From NCBI GenBank assembly GCA_026398815.1, contig JAPLSA010000017.1, positions 372,001 to 436,000 on the forward strand: a stretch of DNA of 64,000 nt, written 5' to 3'. This stretch comes from Gammaproteobacteria bacterium (GTDB taxonomy: Bacteria > Pseudomonadota > Gammaproteobacteria > Nevskiales > Nevskiaceae). This document shows, piece after piece, positions 42,555 to 54,146 of the stretch. Under the pieces are notes generated by a model, which made no database searches, was not told where the DNA came from, and saw nothing but the letters and a program-made list of their open reading frames with translations. A program made the translations under genes and the position numbers. The first letter of the stretch is position 1, and every line of letters starts with the position of its first letter.

Positions 42555-45125
42555 GTGATCAGCCACGAACGCAAGGCCTGGCTGCTGGCCGGCTTCCGCC
42601 GCTGGCAGCCGTGGCTGGTGACCGGCTTCGTGCTGTTCGTCGTCAGCCTGTTGTACGAAGCGCTGCACGGCATGATGGCCGAGCTGAGCTATGCCGAACT
42701 GGTCGGTGCCGTCGCCGACACGCCGACCTCGGCGATCGCCATGGCGCTGGTCGCCACCGCCATCAGCTACGCGGCGCTGACCGGCTACGACCACGCCTCG
42801 CTGCGCTTCGTCGGTGCCGTGGTGCCGTACCGGATCGTGGCGCGCACCGCGTTCATCGCTTACGCGCTGGCCAATACCGTCGGCCTCGGCGTGCTGACCG
42901 GCGGCGCAGTGCGCATGCGCATGTACGGCGCCGCCGGCGTCGAGGCCGGTACGATCTCGCGGGCCATCGCCTTCAATGCAGCCGCCTTCGGCATCGGCAT
43001 CACCGCCGTCGGCGCGGTGGCGCTGCTGTGGGGTGCGGCCGCCGTCGCGCCGATCGCCCACCTGCCGGTCGGGGTGCTGCAGGCGGTTGCGGCCGCCACC
43101 GTGCTGGCCACGGCGCTGCTGATCTGGCTGTGCTTCCGGGGCCGCACGCTGACCTGGCGCGAAGGCCTGACCTTGCGACTGCCGTCCGGGCCGCTGGCGG
43201 TGGAGCAGCTGGTCGTCTCGGCGGTCGACATCGTCGCCTCGGCGGCCGTGCTGTGGTGCCTGCTGCCGGGCGGCTCGATCGGCTTTCCGGCGTTCGTCGG
43301 CTTTTTCGCGATCGCCACCGTGCTCGGCATCATCAGCCATGTGCCGGGCGGCCTCGGCGTATTCGAGGCGATCATGCTGGTGGCGCTCGGCGGCGCGGTG
43401 CCGACCGACCGCCTGGCCGGCGCGCTGCTGCTGTACCGGCTCACCTACCACGTGCTGCCGCTGCTGCTGGCGCTGGCGCTGCTGATCGCCACCGAGCTGC
43501 GGCGCGGCGCGGCGGCACCGGTGACCCGCGCGGTGGTCAGCCTGTCGCCGGTGCTGCTGGCGGCGCAGACGCTGATCGTCGGCGTCTTCCTGCTGGCCAC
43601 CGGCGTCACGCCGGCCACCGTCACCGCCACCGACCTGCTGTCACTGGAAGTGCCGCTGCCGCTGGTCGAGGCGGCGCACTTCCTGGGATCGATCGCCGGG
43701 CTGGCGCTGCTGTTCGTCGCCCGCGGCATGCTGCAGCGACTCGATGCCGCCTGGTGGGCCGGCCTGGGGCTGGCCGGCGCCAGCCTGGTGTTCGCGCTGC
43801 CGCGCGGCCTGAGCATCCAGGAAGTCACCATCATCGGCCTGCTGGTGGCCGCACTCGCGCTGTCGCGCAGCCAGTTCACGCGCCGCGCCTCGCTGTTCGC
43901 ACAGCGCTTCAGCGGCGGCTGGCTGGCGGCGGTGGCCAGCATCCTCGCAGTGCTGACCGGGCTGCTGCTGTTCGCCTATCGCGATGTCGAGTACAGCCAC
44001 GAGCTGTGGTGGGAATTCGAAATCGACGGGCATGCGCCGCGAGCCTTGCGGGCGCTGGTGGCGATGGCGCTGATCACGCTCGGCTTCGCGCTGCGGCAGC
44101 TGCTGCGGCCGCCGCTGCCGCCGCTGGTGTTGCCGGATGCCACGGCCCTGTCGCAGGCGATGACGGTGATCGCCGATCAGGAGCACGCCGATGCCGGGCT
44201 GGCGCTGACCGGCGACAAGCCGCTGCTGTTCTCCGAATCCGGCCGCGCCTTCATCATGTTCGGCCGCCGCAACCGCTCGTGGGTGGCGCTGTTCGATCCG
44301 GTCGGCCCGCGCGAGGAATGGCCGGAGCTGGTCTGGGCCTTCATCGAACGGGCGCGCGACTCGGCCAGCCGGCCGTCGTTCTACCAGGTGCGGCCGCAGA
44401 GCCTGCCGATCTACCTCGACGCCGGCCTGAACGTCTTCAAGCTCGGCGAGGAAGCCTATGTGCCGCTGCCGGATTTCTCGCTGAAGGGCCGCAATCGCGG
44501 CAACCTGCGCACCGGCTTCAACCGCGCCGAACGCGAGGGCCTGCAGTTCGAGGTGATCGCCGCCGCCGACGTGGCCGCCCGGATTCCCGAACTGCGCGCG
44601 ATCTCTAACGCCTGGCTGGGCGCCCACAACACCGCCGAGAAGGGCTTTTCGCTGGGTACCTTCGATCCCGCCTACCTCGGCCGCCAGCCGGTGGCGATCA
44701 TTCGCCAGGAAGGCCGTGCGGTCGCCTTCGCCAGCCTGATGACCACCGGGCGCAAGGTGGAAGCCAGCGTCGACCTGATGCGCCACCTGCCGGATGCGCC
44801 GAAGGGCGCGATGGACTTCCTGTTCGTCAAGCTGCTGAGCCATTTCCAGGCCGAGGGCTACCAGCGCTTCAGCCTCGGCATGGCGCCGCTGTCCGGTATG
44901 GCCGACCACACGCTGGCCTCGAACTGGCACCGTTTCGGCGGCCTGCTGTTCGCGCACGGCGAGCACTTCTACAACTTCCAGGGCCTGCGCAACTTCAAGG
45001 AAAAGTTCGATCCGGTCTGGGAGCCGCGTTACCTGGCATCACCGGGCGGCGTCGCGCCGCTGCTGGTGCTCAGCGACATCGCGCTGCTGATCAGCGGTGG
45101 GCTCAAGGGCATGGTCGGCAAGTAG
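42555..45125 (+). CDS. mprF: MprF-type aminoacyl-phosphatidylglycerol synthetase/flippase
   Basis: 856 residues. Roughly 12-14 membrane helices in the first ~520 residues (flippase/UPF0104 part, with SHVPGGLGVFE motif), then a soluble DUF2156 domain that transfers Lys or Ala from tRNA to phosphatidylglycerol (LSLKGRNRGNLRTGFNRAEREG, HAPKGAMDFLFVKLL type patterns). Modified lipids raise resistance to cationic peptides. Whether it makes lysyl- or alanyl-PG is unknown. AAGGA 7 nt before GTG 42555 supports this start; GTG 42537 is an alternative. It lies 28 bp after the PLP-enzyme gene. Confidence 0.9.
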   Translation: MISHERKAWLLAGFRRWQPWLVTGFVLFVVSLLYEALHGMMAELSYAELVGAVADTPTSAIAMALVATAISYAALTGYDHASLRFVGAVVPYRIVARTAFIAYALANTVGLGVLTGGAVRMRMYGAAGVEAGTISRAIAFNAAAFGIGITAVGAVALLWGAAAVAPIAHLPVGVLQAVAAATVLATALLIWLCFRGRTLTWREGLTLRLPSGPLAVEQLVVSAVDIVASAAVLWCLLPGGSIGFPAFVGFFAIATVLGIISHVPGGLGVFEAIMLVALGGAVPTDRLAGALLLYRLTYHVLPLLLALALLIATELRRGAAAPVTRAVVSLSPVLLAAQTLIVGVFLLATGVTPATVTATDLLSLEVPLPLVEAAHFLGSIAGLALLFVARGMLQRLDAAWWAGLGLAGASLVFALPRGLSIQEVTIIGLLVAALALSRSQFTRRASLFAQRFSGGWLAAVASILAVLTGLLLFAYRDVEYSHELWWEFEIDGHAPRALRALVAMALITLGFALRQLLRPPLPPLVLPDATALSQAMTVIADQEHADAGLALTGDKPLLFSESGRAFIMFGRRNRSWVALFDPVGPREEWPELVWAFIERARDSASRPSFYQVRPQSLPIYLDAGLNVFKLGEEAYVPLPDFSLKGRNRGNLRTGFNRAEREGLQFEVIAAADVAARIPELRAISNAWLGAHNTAEKGFSLGTFDPAYLGRQPVAIIRQEGRAVAFASLMTTGRKVEASVDLMRHLPDAPKGAMDFLFVKLLSHFQAEGYQRFSLGMAPLSGMADHTLASNWHRFGGLLFAHGEHFYNFQGLRNFKEKFDPVWEPRYLASPGGVAPLLVLSDIALLISGGLKGMVGK

Positions 45126-45208
45126 CCGACACCCGCTAGCGGATGTTCAGGGGCGATTCAGTGAGCCGCCCTTAAGGTCGGGTCATCGGTACGAACCCGG
45201 AGACATCC

Positions 45209-45553
45209 ATGCGCAAACTGCTGGCAATCGCCACCCTCGGTCTGGCTTCGATGCTGGTCCCGTTCACCTCGCAGGCCCACGTCGATGTCGGCGTATCGAT
45301 CGGCGTGCCGCTCTACGGCGCCCCGTACTACTACGCGCCGGCGCCGGTCTGGCGCGGCCCGGCCGTGGTCTATCGCGAATATCCGCGCCCGTACTACTAC
45401 AACGGCCCGGGCTACTACCCCGGTGCCTACTACGCCCGCCCCTATGCTCGTCCATACGATCGCGGCTACCGGCAGGGCTACCGCGATGGCCGCCGCGACG
45501 ATCGCCATGACGACCGCCGCTGGCGTGACGATGGCTACCGCCATCGCCACTAA
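45209..45553 (+). CDS. Exported Tyr/Pro/Arg/Asp-rich small protein
   Basis: 114 residues with a signal peptide (MRKLLAIATLGLASMLVPFTSQAH). The mature part is low-complexity: YYYAPAPVW-like Tyr/Pro patches, then alternating Arg/Asp/His ending RHRH. Such short periplasmic or surface proteins occur widely (YXWGXW-like secreted families) with no known function. ATG follows GGAGACATCC, i.e. GGAG 6 nt away. Separate from mprF by 83 bp. Confidence 0.7.
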   Translation: MRKLLAIATLGLASMLVPFTSQAHVDVGVSIGVPLYGAPYYYAPAPVWRGPAVVYREYPRPYYYNGPGYYPGAYYARPYARPYDRGYRQGYRDGRRDDRHDDRRWRDDGYRHRH

Positions 45554-45628
45554 GGTTCACGGAAGGCCCGCCGCCGGTGCCGGAAGGCCTGTGGCATCCT
45601 TGATCGTCCCCGCAACCGCCGAGCATCG

Positions 45629-45892
45629 ATGAACATGGTCCGCCGCCTGCTGCTGTGCTGCGTCATCGGCCTTGCGGCCTGCTCGTCGAAGGTCACGACC
45701 GAGAACTACGACAAGATCAGCCCCGGCATGAGCCGCGAGGAGGTGCATGCCATCCTCGGCAAGCCGGACGACAGCCGTGCCACCGATGTCGGCGGCGTAC
45801 TCAGCCTGAGCAAGGAAACCTGGACCGCCGGCAACCAGACGCTGACCGTCACCTACGGCAACAACAAGGTGGCCCTGAAGTCGTTCAACTAG
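45629..45892 (+). CDS. Small lipoprotein with SmpA/OmlA-like fold
   Basis: 87 residues. Lipobox LAACSS at residues ~16-21. The KISPGMSREEVHAILGKPDD pattern and the LTVTYGNNKV C-terminal strand are like SmpA/BamE-type or DUF3862 domains. Not clearly BamE, since the BamE core signature is missing. Outer-membrane retention is likely (Ser at +2). Role unknown. Confidence 0.7.
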   Translation: MNMVRRLLLCCVIGLAACSSKVTTENYDKISPGMSREEVHAILGKPDDSRATDVGGVLSLSKETWTAGNQTLTVTYGNNKVALKSFN

Positions 45893-45903
45893 GCTCGGCG
45901 GCG

Positions 45904-47250
45904 ATGCGTGTGCTCGATGCGGTCACCGCCGTGCTGGTCTGCGACGGCGAGATTTTTCTCACTCGCCGCCAGCCGCACCTGACGGCATTTCCCGGCTTCA
46001 GTGCCTTCCCCGGCGGCAAGGTCGACACCAGCGACGGCCCGCATCCGCTCGGCCATCCGCTGCTGGCCGGCCTGGATGCCCGGCTGCTCACCGCGCTGGC
46101 CCGCGAGCTGCACGAGGAACTGGCCTTCGATCTCGATGCCGCCCTCGCCGCTGACGACATCACCGCCGTCAGCCTGCTGGGCACGGCGATCTCGCCGCCG
46201 ATCATCGCAGTGCGCTTCAACACCCGCTTCTTCCGCATCGACCTGCGCCGCAAGCCGGCATTCACGCTGGAACCAGGCGAGCTTTCCGGCGGCGAGTGGG
46301 CCAGCGCCGCCGACTGGATGCACCGCTACCGGCAAGGCGCGCTGCTGCTGGCGCCGCCGACGCATGATGTGCTGACGGCGTTGGTCGCCCAACCGGGCAG
46401 CCTGCGGGTCAGCCAGCTGGGCGACTACGACCAGTTCGAAGGCACGCCGGAAATCGAGCCGCTGCACGGCGTCTTCCAGCTGCCGATCCCGTCGAACACG
46501 CTGCCGCCGGCCGATCGCACCAACGCCTTCATCATCGGTGATGCCGGCGCGGCGCGGCTGATCGTCGATCCGTCGCCGGCCAATCGCGCGGAGTTCGACA
46601 GGCTGTGCGCGCATCTGGTCGGGCGCGGCATCAGCGAGGTGTTCATCACTCACCACCATCCCGATCACCGCCAGTTCGCCAACGCGCTGGCCCGTCATCT
46701 CGGCGTGCCGATCGCGATGAGCGCCGATACCCGGATGCGGATCCTGAAGCGCCAGCCGGGCTGGCTCGACGGCCTGACGGTCCGCACCCGTGTCGATGGC
46801 GACATCGTCACCGCCTGGCTCGGTCATCCGGTGCGGGTGATCGCCGTGCCCGGCCACGACGAGGGCCAGCTGGCGCTGATGCCGGACAACCGCGCCTGGT
46901 GCATCGTCGGCGACCTGATCCAGGGCGTCGGCACCGTGGTGATCGCCGCGCCCGAAGGCGACATGGCGAAGTACTTCGCGACGCTCGAAAAGGTCATCGC
47001 GCTGCAGCCGCAGGTGATCTGGCCCTCGCATGGCTCGGCACTCGGCGGCACCTTCTACCTGGAGCAGACGCTCAAGCACCGGCGGCTGCGCGAGGCGCAG
47101 GTGAAGGCGCTGACCGAAGCCGGCCAGTCGGTCGACGCGATGCTGGCAACGATGTACCCGGACACCGATCCCCGGCTGCTGCCGCTGGCGCGGATGAACA
47201 TCGACAGCCACCTGGCCAAGCTGCGGGCCGAAGGCGCGCTGCCGGCCTGA
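45904..47250 (+). CDS. Nudix hydrolase fused to a metallo-beta-lactamase-fold hydrolase
   Basis: 448 residues with two enzyme domains. Residues 1-~150 form a Nudix fold: AFPGGKVDT ... RELHEELAF is the Nudix box, but about 20 residues separate the Gly and Glu parts, as in NUDT19-like enzymes. Residues ~190-445 are a metallo-beta-lactamase domain with THHHPDH metal site, GHDEGQLAL and GDLIQG, and PSHGSALGG, close to the LACTB2/hydroxyacylglutathione-hydrolase group. ATG at 45904 begins 11 bp after the lipoprotein stop. A Nudix enzyme may make a product that the MBL domain hydrolyses; the substrate is unknown. Confidence 0.8.
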   Translation: MRVLDAVTAVLVCDGEIFLTRRQPHLTAFPGFSAFPGGKVDTSDGPHPLGHPLLAGLDARLLTALARELHEELAFDLDAALAADDITAVSLLGTAISPPIIAVRFNTRFFRIDLRRKPAFTLEPGELSGGEWASAADWMHRYRQGALLLAPPTHDVLTALVAQPGSLRVSQLGDYDQFEGTPEIEPLHGVFQLPIPSNTLPPADRTNAFIIGDAGAARLIVDPSPANRAEFDRLCAHLVGRGISEVFITHHHPDHRQFANALARHLGVPIAMSADTRMRILKRQPGWLDGLTVRTRVDGDIVTAWLGHPVRVIAVPGHDEGQLALMPDNRAWCIVGDLIQGVGTVVIAAPEGDMAKYFATLEKVIALQPQVIWPSHGSALGGTFYLEQTLKHRRLREAQVKALTEAGQSVDAMLATMYPDTDPRLLPLARMNIDSHLAKLRAEGALPA

Positions 47251-47282
47251 GCTCGCGCTGTCGCCCGCGCGGCAGCAACGAG

Positions 47283-47312
47283 AAAAGGCGGCGCTGCCGT
47301 AGCCGCGCCGCC
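47283..47312 (-). terminator. Rho-independent terminator of katG
   Basis: On the minus strand: GGCGGCGC-N10-GCGCCGCC followed by TTTTC. 8-bp GC-rich stem 50 bp past the katG stop, at the end of two convergent genes. Confidence 0.75.
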
Positions 47313-47362
47313 TCTGTGACGAGGCCCGGAGCGGCGCTCCGGACCCTGCCCGCCCAACCCGC

Positions 47363-49594
<2,232 letters not shown>

Positions 49595-49734
49595 TCAGCC
49601 CTCGTTGGAATGAATGTGGCGCGAGGGACTATAGCCATTGACTAAGAAATCATCTCGTAAAGATATTCATACGCTATATATACGGAGCCTATCGTCAGCT
49701 TGTCGAAGCGCGGTGAAATCGGCGCGTCGGGCGA

Positions 49735-50433
49735 TCAGCGCTTCAGGGACATGATCAGGCTCGGCTTCTTGCCGCTGCGGGTCTCGATCTTCACCGGCAT
49801 CCAGGCGCGTTCGGCGGCCAGCCAGTAGCGGCCGATCTTGTTCGGGTTGTCGATGCGATCGAGCCGGATGGTCTCGAACACGCCGGCCGGCGTCTTGATC
49901 GTTTCCCGGCCGACGATCTTCAGCTGGTAGTAGGTCAGGTTCTTGCGGTCGACCATCGTGAAGCGGGCGATCGGCGGCTCGGCGTCGTTGGCATGCTGGG
50001 CCACCCACAGCCGCACCGCCTGCTGCAGCGAAAAGCTGTCGACCGCCTCGGCCGGGATCTCGCGCACCTGGCCGTTCTCGTCGGTGACCTGCCGCTTCAC
50101 GTAGTCGAAATCGAGCCGGTAGCTCTGCTCATCGTCATCCTTGAGCACCGATTCGTAACGCTGCGAGCGCACCACACCGTCCTTCACGCAGAAGCGGCTG
50201 TACTGGTTAGGCGCGCCGAACAGGGCCTTCACGAAGCCGACCGGCCGGGTGTTGGTGTCGTAGCGGTAGCAGCCGGGCTGGCTGTCCGGCTTCAGGCTGA
50301 TGTCGGCCTCGCCGGCATTGATGCCGGCGTACTGCACGGCGTAGACCAGATCGAGATCCGGCAGCGGGGCATCGGCGGCACGAACGGAGGTCGCCAGCAT
50401 CAGGGCCGCGATCGCGGCAGGCAGCAGCTTCAT
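49735..50433 (-). CDS. Exported DUF3108 protein
   Basis: 232 residues, signal peptide ([19 protein letters not shown]) then the DUF3108 beta-rich domain (LVYAVQYAGINAGEADI, MVDRKNLTYYQLKIVGRETIKTPAGVFET, WLAAERAWMPVKIE). Function unknown, envelope-located. A DUF3108 gene beside purN also occurs in Pseudomonas. Start ATG overlaps the purN stop (ATGA). Confidence 0.85.
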   Translation of the reverse strand: MKLLPAAIAALMLATSVRAADAPLPDLDLVYAVQYAGINAGEADISLKPDSQPGCYRYDTNTRPVGFVKALFGAPNQYSRFCVKDGVVRSQRYESVLKDDDEQSYRLDFDYVKRQVTDENGQVREIPAEAVDSFSLQQAVRLWVAQHANDAEPPIARFTMVDRKNLTYYQLKIVGRETIKTPAGVFETIRLDRIDNPNKIGRYWLAAERAWMPVKIETRSGKKPSLIMSLKR

Positions 50434-51104
50434 CGGAATCCAGACTCCAGATCGTCCAGGCTCAGCGGTTCGCGCAGCGGGCGGCCGCGGAATGCGGCGC
50501 CGCCCTGCTCGAACCGCAACTCGCCGCGCGCCATCCAGGCCACGGCCTGCGGATAGATCTTCCGCTCGACCTCGGTCATCACGCGCTCGGCAAGTCGAGC
50601 GGCGTCATCATGCGCGCCCACCGTGAACTTGCCCTGAATCACCGGCGGCCCGCCATCCAGCTGCGGGGACACGAAGTGCACCGTCGCGCCGTGTTCGGCA
50701 TCGCCGTCACGCAGCACGGCCTCGTGGGTATGCAGGCCCTTGTGACGCGGCAGCAGCGACGGATGGATGTTCAGCAGCCGGCCCTCGAAGGCGCGCACGA
50801 AGCCGTCGGTGAGGATGCGCATGAAACCGGCCAGCGCCACGATGTCAGGCTGCAGGCCATCCAGCGTGCGCGCCAGCGCGGCGTCGAAGGTGGCGCGGTC
50901 CGGGTAGTCGCCGTGCGGCAGCACCACGCATGGCAGGCCGGCATCACGTGCATACGCCAGCCCCTCGGCATCGGCGCGATTGCTGATCACGCCGACGATG
51001 GCAGCGGGGATGCGGCCATCCGCCACCGCCGCCTGCAGCGCCTGCAGGTTGCGCCCGCGCCCGGAGATCAGGACCGCGAGGCGCGCCAGCGGCTGGCCGT
51101 TCAA
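50430..51104 (-). CDS. purN: Phosphoribosylglycinamide formyltransferase 1
   Basis: PurN formylates GAR with 10-formyl-THF in purine synthesis. Catalytic [16 protein letters not shown] (Asn, His) and [14 protein letters not shown] (Asp) are complete. The phosphate-binding loop SGRGRNLQ has Arg where Ser is usual. TTG start overlaps the purM stop (TTGA), coupling the two. 224 residues, normal size. Confidence 0.93.
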   Translation of the reverse strand: MNGQPLARLAVLISGRGRNLQALQAAVADGRIPAAIVGVISNRADAEGLAYARDAGLPCVVLPHGDYPDRATFDAALARTLDGLQPDIVALAGFMRILTDGFVRAFEGRLLNIHPSLLPRHKGLHTHEAVLRDGDAEHGATVHFVSPQLDGGPPVIQGKFTVGAHDDAARLAERVMTEVERKIYPQAVAWMARGELRFEQGGAAFRGRPLREPLSLDDLESGFR

Positions 51105-52234
51105 GCGTACTGCACGTGTTCCGCGTCGCCCGGCACCACTTCGCCGAGCATCCAGCCGCGAATCTTCTCGGCCTTCAGCAGCGCCAGCGTTTCATCGGCG
51201 TGCTTGCGCGGCACCACCAGCACGAAGCCGACGCCGCAGTTGAACACGCGGCGCATCTCGTCTTCCTCGACATTGCCCTGCGCCTGCAGCCAGGTGAACA
51301 CCTCCGGCCGCTTCCAGCTGGCCATGTCGACGACGGCGGTCAGGCCTTTCGGGAACATGCGGGTCAGGTTGCCGGTGATGCCGCCGCCGGTGATGTGGGC
51401 CATGCCGCGCAGCGGAATGCCGGCGTCGAGCAGCTTCAGCACCGGCTTCACGTAGATCGTGGTCGGCTGCATCAGCGCTTCGATCAGGGTGCCCTTGGCC
51501 AGCTGCTCGCCGTGCGTGGCGCGGCTGACTTCGAGGATCTTGCGGATCAGCGAATAGCCATTCGAATGCGGGCCGGACGACGGCAGCGCGATCAGCACAT
51601 CGCCCTTGGCGATCCTGGTACCGTCGATCAGCTTCTTCTTCTCGGCCACGGCGACGCAGAAGCCGGCGAGATCGAAATCGCCGTGCTGGTACATGCCCGG
51701 CATCTCGGCAGTTTCGCCGCCGACCAGCGCGCAGCCGGCCAGCTTGCAGCCGCGCGCGATGCCCTTGATGACGGCCGCGGCGACGCTGTTGTCGAGCTTG
51801 CCGGTGGCGTAGTAGTCGAGGAAGAACAGCGGCTCGGCGCCGTTGACCAGCACGTCGTTGACGCACATCGCCACCAGGTCCTGGCCCAGGCCTTCGACCC
51901 GGCCGGACTCGATGCCGAGCCGCAGCTTGGTGCCGACGCCATCGGTGCCCGACACCAGCACCGGCTGCTTGTATTTCTTCGGCAGCGTGACCAGCGCGCC
52001 GAAGCCGCCGACGCCGCCGAGCACTTCCGGACGGTGGGTGGACTTGACGATCTTCTTGATGTCATCGACCAGCGCATCGCCCCGGTCGATATCGACCCCG
52101 GCATCGGCATAGGTCAGCGACACCGGCGCTGCTGCCGGCGCAGCCTTCGGCCGGGCTTTCGAAGCGCGGCTGGCGGTGGCGGCGGGTTTCGTCGGCTTCG
52201 GCGACGGCTTGCTGCGTTTTTCGGCTGAGGTCAT
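51101..52234 (-). CDS. purM: Phosphoribosylformylglycinamidine cyclo-ligase (AIR synthetase)
   Basis: PurM closes the imidazole ring of AIR. The body shows [45 protein letters not shown] and [11 protein letters not shown] family blocks. The ~38-residue N-terminal Lys/Pro/Ala extension ([17 protein letters not shown]) is not part of the fold and makes 377 residues against the usual ~345. purM and purN overlap, and DUF3108 follows. Confidence 0.95.
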   Translation of the reverse strand: MTSAEKRSKPSPKPTKPAATASRASKARPKAAPAAAPVSLTYADAGVDIDRGDALVDDIKKIVKSTHRPEVLGGVGGFGALVTLPKKYKQPVLVSGTDGVGTKLRLGIESGRVEGLGQDLVAMCVNDVLVNGAEPLFFLDYYATGKLDNSVAAAVIKGIARGCKLAGCALVGGETAEMPGMYQHGDFDLAGFCVAVAEKKKLIDGTRIAKGDVLIALPSSGPHSNGYSLIRKILEVSRATHGEQLAKGTLIEALMQPTTIYVKPVLKLLDAGIPLRGMAHITGGGITGNLTRMFPKGLTAVVDMASWKRPEVFTWLQAQGNVEEDEMRRVFNCGVGFVLVVPRKHADETLALLKAEKIRGWMLGEVVPGDAEHVQYA

Positions 52235-52294
52235 GGGCGCTGGAGGCTTTGGGGCCGTATGATTTTAGCCGTTCCCGCTCCCTTCCCGTGTTCC

Positions 52295-53428
52295 ATGACT
52301 CCAGCGGCTGCTTCAGAAAAGTCGACGGCCCTGTCGATGCTGCGCGAACACTGGGGCTGGTACCTGCTGGTCGGCGTGCTACTGACGCTGCTGTACCTGC
52401 TGGCGCCGATCCTGTCGCCGTTCGCGGTCGGTGCCGTGTTCGCCTATATCGGCGATCCGATCGTCGATCGCATGGAACGCCATCGACTGTCGCGCACCGT
52501 CGCCGTCTGCATCCTGTTCGTGCTGGTCACGCTGGTCACGGTGCTGGCGCTGCTGCTGATCGTGCCGCTGCTGCAGACGCAGGTGCTGTCGCTGATCGAC
52601 AACATTCCCAACTGGGCGCAATGGGTGCAGCAGGTGGCGATGCCGAAGCTCGGCCTGAAGATGCCGCGCGGCTACCAGCTCGATGTCGACAGCCTGCGCA
52701 AGTTCCTGGCCTCGCACTGGGACGGGGCAACCGATTTCGCGTCGATCATCGCCGGCTATGTCGGCCGCTCGACGCCGGCGCTGCTCGGCTTTCTCGCCAA
52801 CCTCTTCCTGATCCCGATCGTCAGTTTCTACCTGCTGCGCGACTGGGACCTGATGGTGGCGCGCGTCCGCAACCTGATTCCGCGCCGGTTGCTGCCGCAG
52901 GGCATCGCCTTCGCCAGCGAAGCCAACGACGTGCTCAGCGCACTGATCCGGGGCCAGCTGCTGGTGATGCTGGCGCTGGCGGTGATCTATTCGCTCGGCC
53001 TGTGGATCGTCGGCCTGAAGGTGGCGCTGCTGATCGGCATCCTGTCCGGCCTGGTCAGCTTCGTACCGTACCTGGGCTTCGTCGGGGGCCTGCTGGCCGC
53101 CAGCATCGCCATGCTGGTGCAGGAGCAGTCGATCACCGGCGTCGCCTGGGTGACCCTGGTGTTCACCGTCGGCCAGATGCTGGAAGGCGGCGTGCTGACG
53201 CCGATGCTGGTCGGCGACCGGATCGGCCTGCATCCGGTGGCGGTGATCTTCGCGATCATGGCCGGCGGTCAGCTGTTCGGCTTCGTCGGCGTGCTGGTGG
53301 CACTGCCGGTCGCCGCCGTGCTGGCCGTGCTGGTGCGCCACGCACTGAAGCGCTGGGCCCGGAGCCCGCTATATCTCGACCCCGGCGATACCGCAACGCC
53401 GGTACCGGAATCCGAAGCGCCTCCGTGA
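52295..53428 (+). CDS. perM: AI-2E family transporter (PerM-like)
   Basis: 377-residue membrane protein with about eight helices and the family blocks LAPILSPFAVGAVFAYIGDPIVDRMER, LFLIPIVSFYLLRDWDLM and GQLLVMLALAVIYSLGL. AI-2E proteins include AI-2 exporter TqsA and others with different roles; the substrate here is unknown. The ATG at 52295 is preferred to the upstream ATG at 52259, which lies in a likely promoter (TATGAT). Divergent from purM; overlaps hda by GTGA. Confidence 0.85.
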   Translation: MTPAAASEKSTALSMLREHWGWYLLVGVLLTLLYLLAPILSPFAVGAVFAYIGDPIVDRMERHRLSRTVAVCILFVLVTLVTVLALLLIVPLLQTQVLSLIDNIPNWAQWVQQVAMPKLGLKMPRGYQLDVDSLRKFLASHWDGATDFASIIAGYVGRSTPALLGFLANLFLIPIVSFYLLRDWDLMVARVRNLIPRRLLPQGIAFASEANDVLSALIRGQLLVMLALAVIYSLGLWIVGLKVALLIGILSGLVSFVPYLGFVGGLLAASIAMLVQEQSITGVAWVTLVFTVGQMLEGGVLTPMLVGDRIGLHPVAVIFAIMAGGQLFGFVGVLVALPVAAVLAVLVRHALKRWARSPLYLDPGDTATPVPESEAPP

Positions 53429-54123
53429 TCGGCGAGCAACTGCCGCTGTCCGTGCAACTGCCGGACGCCGCCAGCTTCGACAACTTTCACGCTGGCCCGA
53501 ACGCCCAGGCGCTGGCGGCGCTGCGCGAGCTGGGCGAAGGCGATGGCGGCACCACGCTGATCCATGGCCCGCGCGGCTGCGGCAAGACCCATCTGCTGCA
53601 GGCCACCTCGCGCGATGCGCTCGCGCGCCGCGCACGCGCCGCCTACCTGCCGCTGGCCTCGTTCGCCGCCGAGGACCCGGCCGTGCTGCACGGCTTCGAG
53701 ACCATGGATCTGGTCTGCGTCGACGACGTCGACGCGCCGCTGCAGGACCGCGACTGGGCGCAGGCGCTGCTGCGCCTGCTGGATGCCGTCAAGAGCCACG
53801 GCGGCCGCTGCCTGCTGTCGGCGGCGCTGCCGCCGGACCGGCTGGCAATCGCCCGGCTGCCAGATCTGCGGACCCGGCTCTGTGCCGCCGCCAGCTTTCC
53901 GCTGCGCGCGCTCGACGACGATGCCCATGCCGCGATGCTGAAGGCGCGCGCGCAGCGGCTCGGTCTGGATCTGCCGTTCGAAACCGTTCACTGGATGCTG
54001 ACCCACCTGCCGCGCGATACCGCCAGCCTGCTGACCGCGCTGGCGCGCATCGATCGCGCCGCGCTGGCCGCACGGCGCCGGCCGACCCTGCCGTTCGTGC
54101 AGCAGGTGCTGGCCGGCGGCTGA
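53425..54123 (+). CDS. hda: DnaA regulatory inactivator Hda
   Basis: Hda, with the sliding clamp, stimulates DnaA-ATP hydrolysis to block re-initiation. It is a 232-residue AAA+ protein with the N-terminal clamp-binding motif QLPLSV and Walker A HGPRGCGKTH. VCVDDVD replaces Walker B DDEED-like text, and the arginine-finger region and C-terminal lid are DnaA-like. GTG start overlaps the perM stop. perM-hda order is the same as in Pseudomonas. Confidence 0.92.
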   Translation: MIGEQLPLSVQLPDAASFDNFHAGPNAQALAALRELGEGDGGTTLIHGPRGCGKTHLLQATSRDALARRARAAYLPLASFAAEDPAVLHGFETMDLVCVDDVDAPLQDRDWAQALLRLLDAVKSHGGRCLLSAALPPDRLAIARLPDLRTRLCAAASFPLRALDDDAHAAMLKARAQRLGLDLPFETVHWMLTHLPRDTASLLTALARIDRAALAARRRPTLPFVQQVLAGG

Positions 54124-54146
54124 GCCCGCCCGCCATCGACCCGCGA

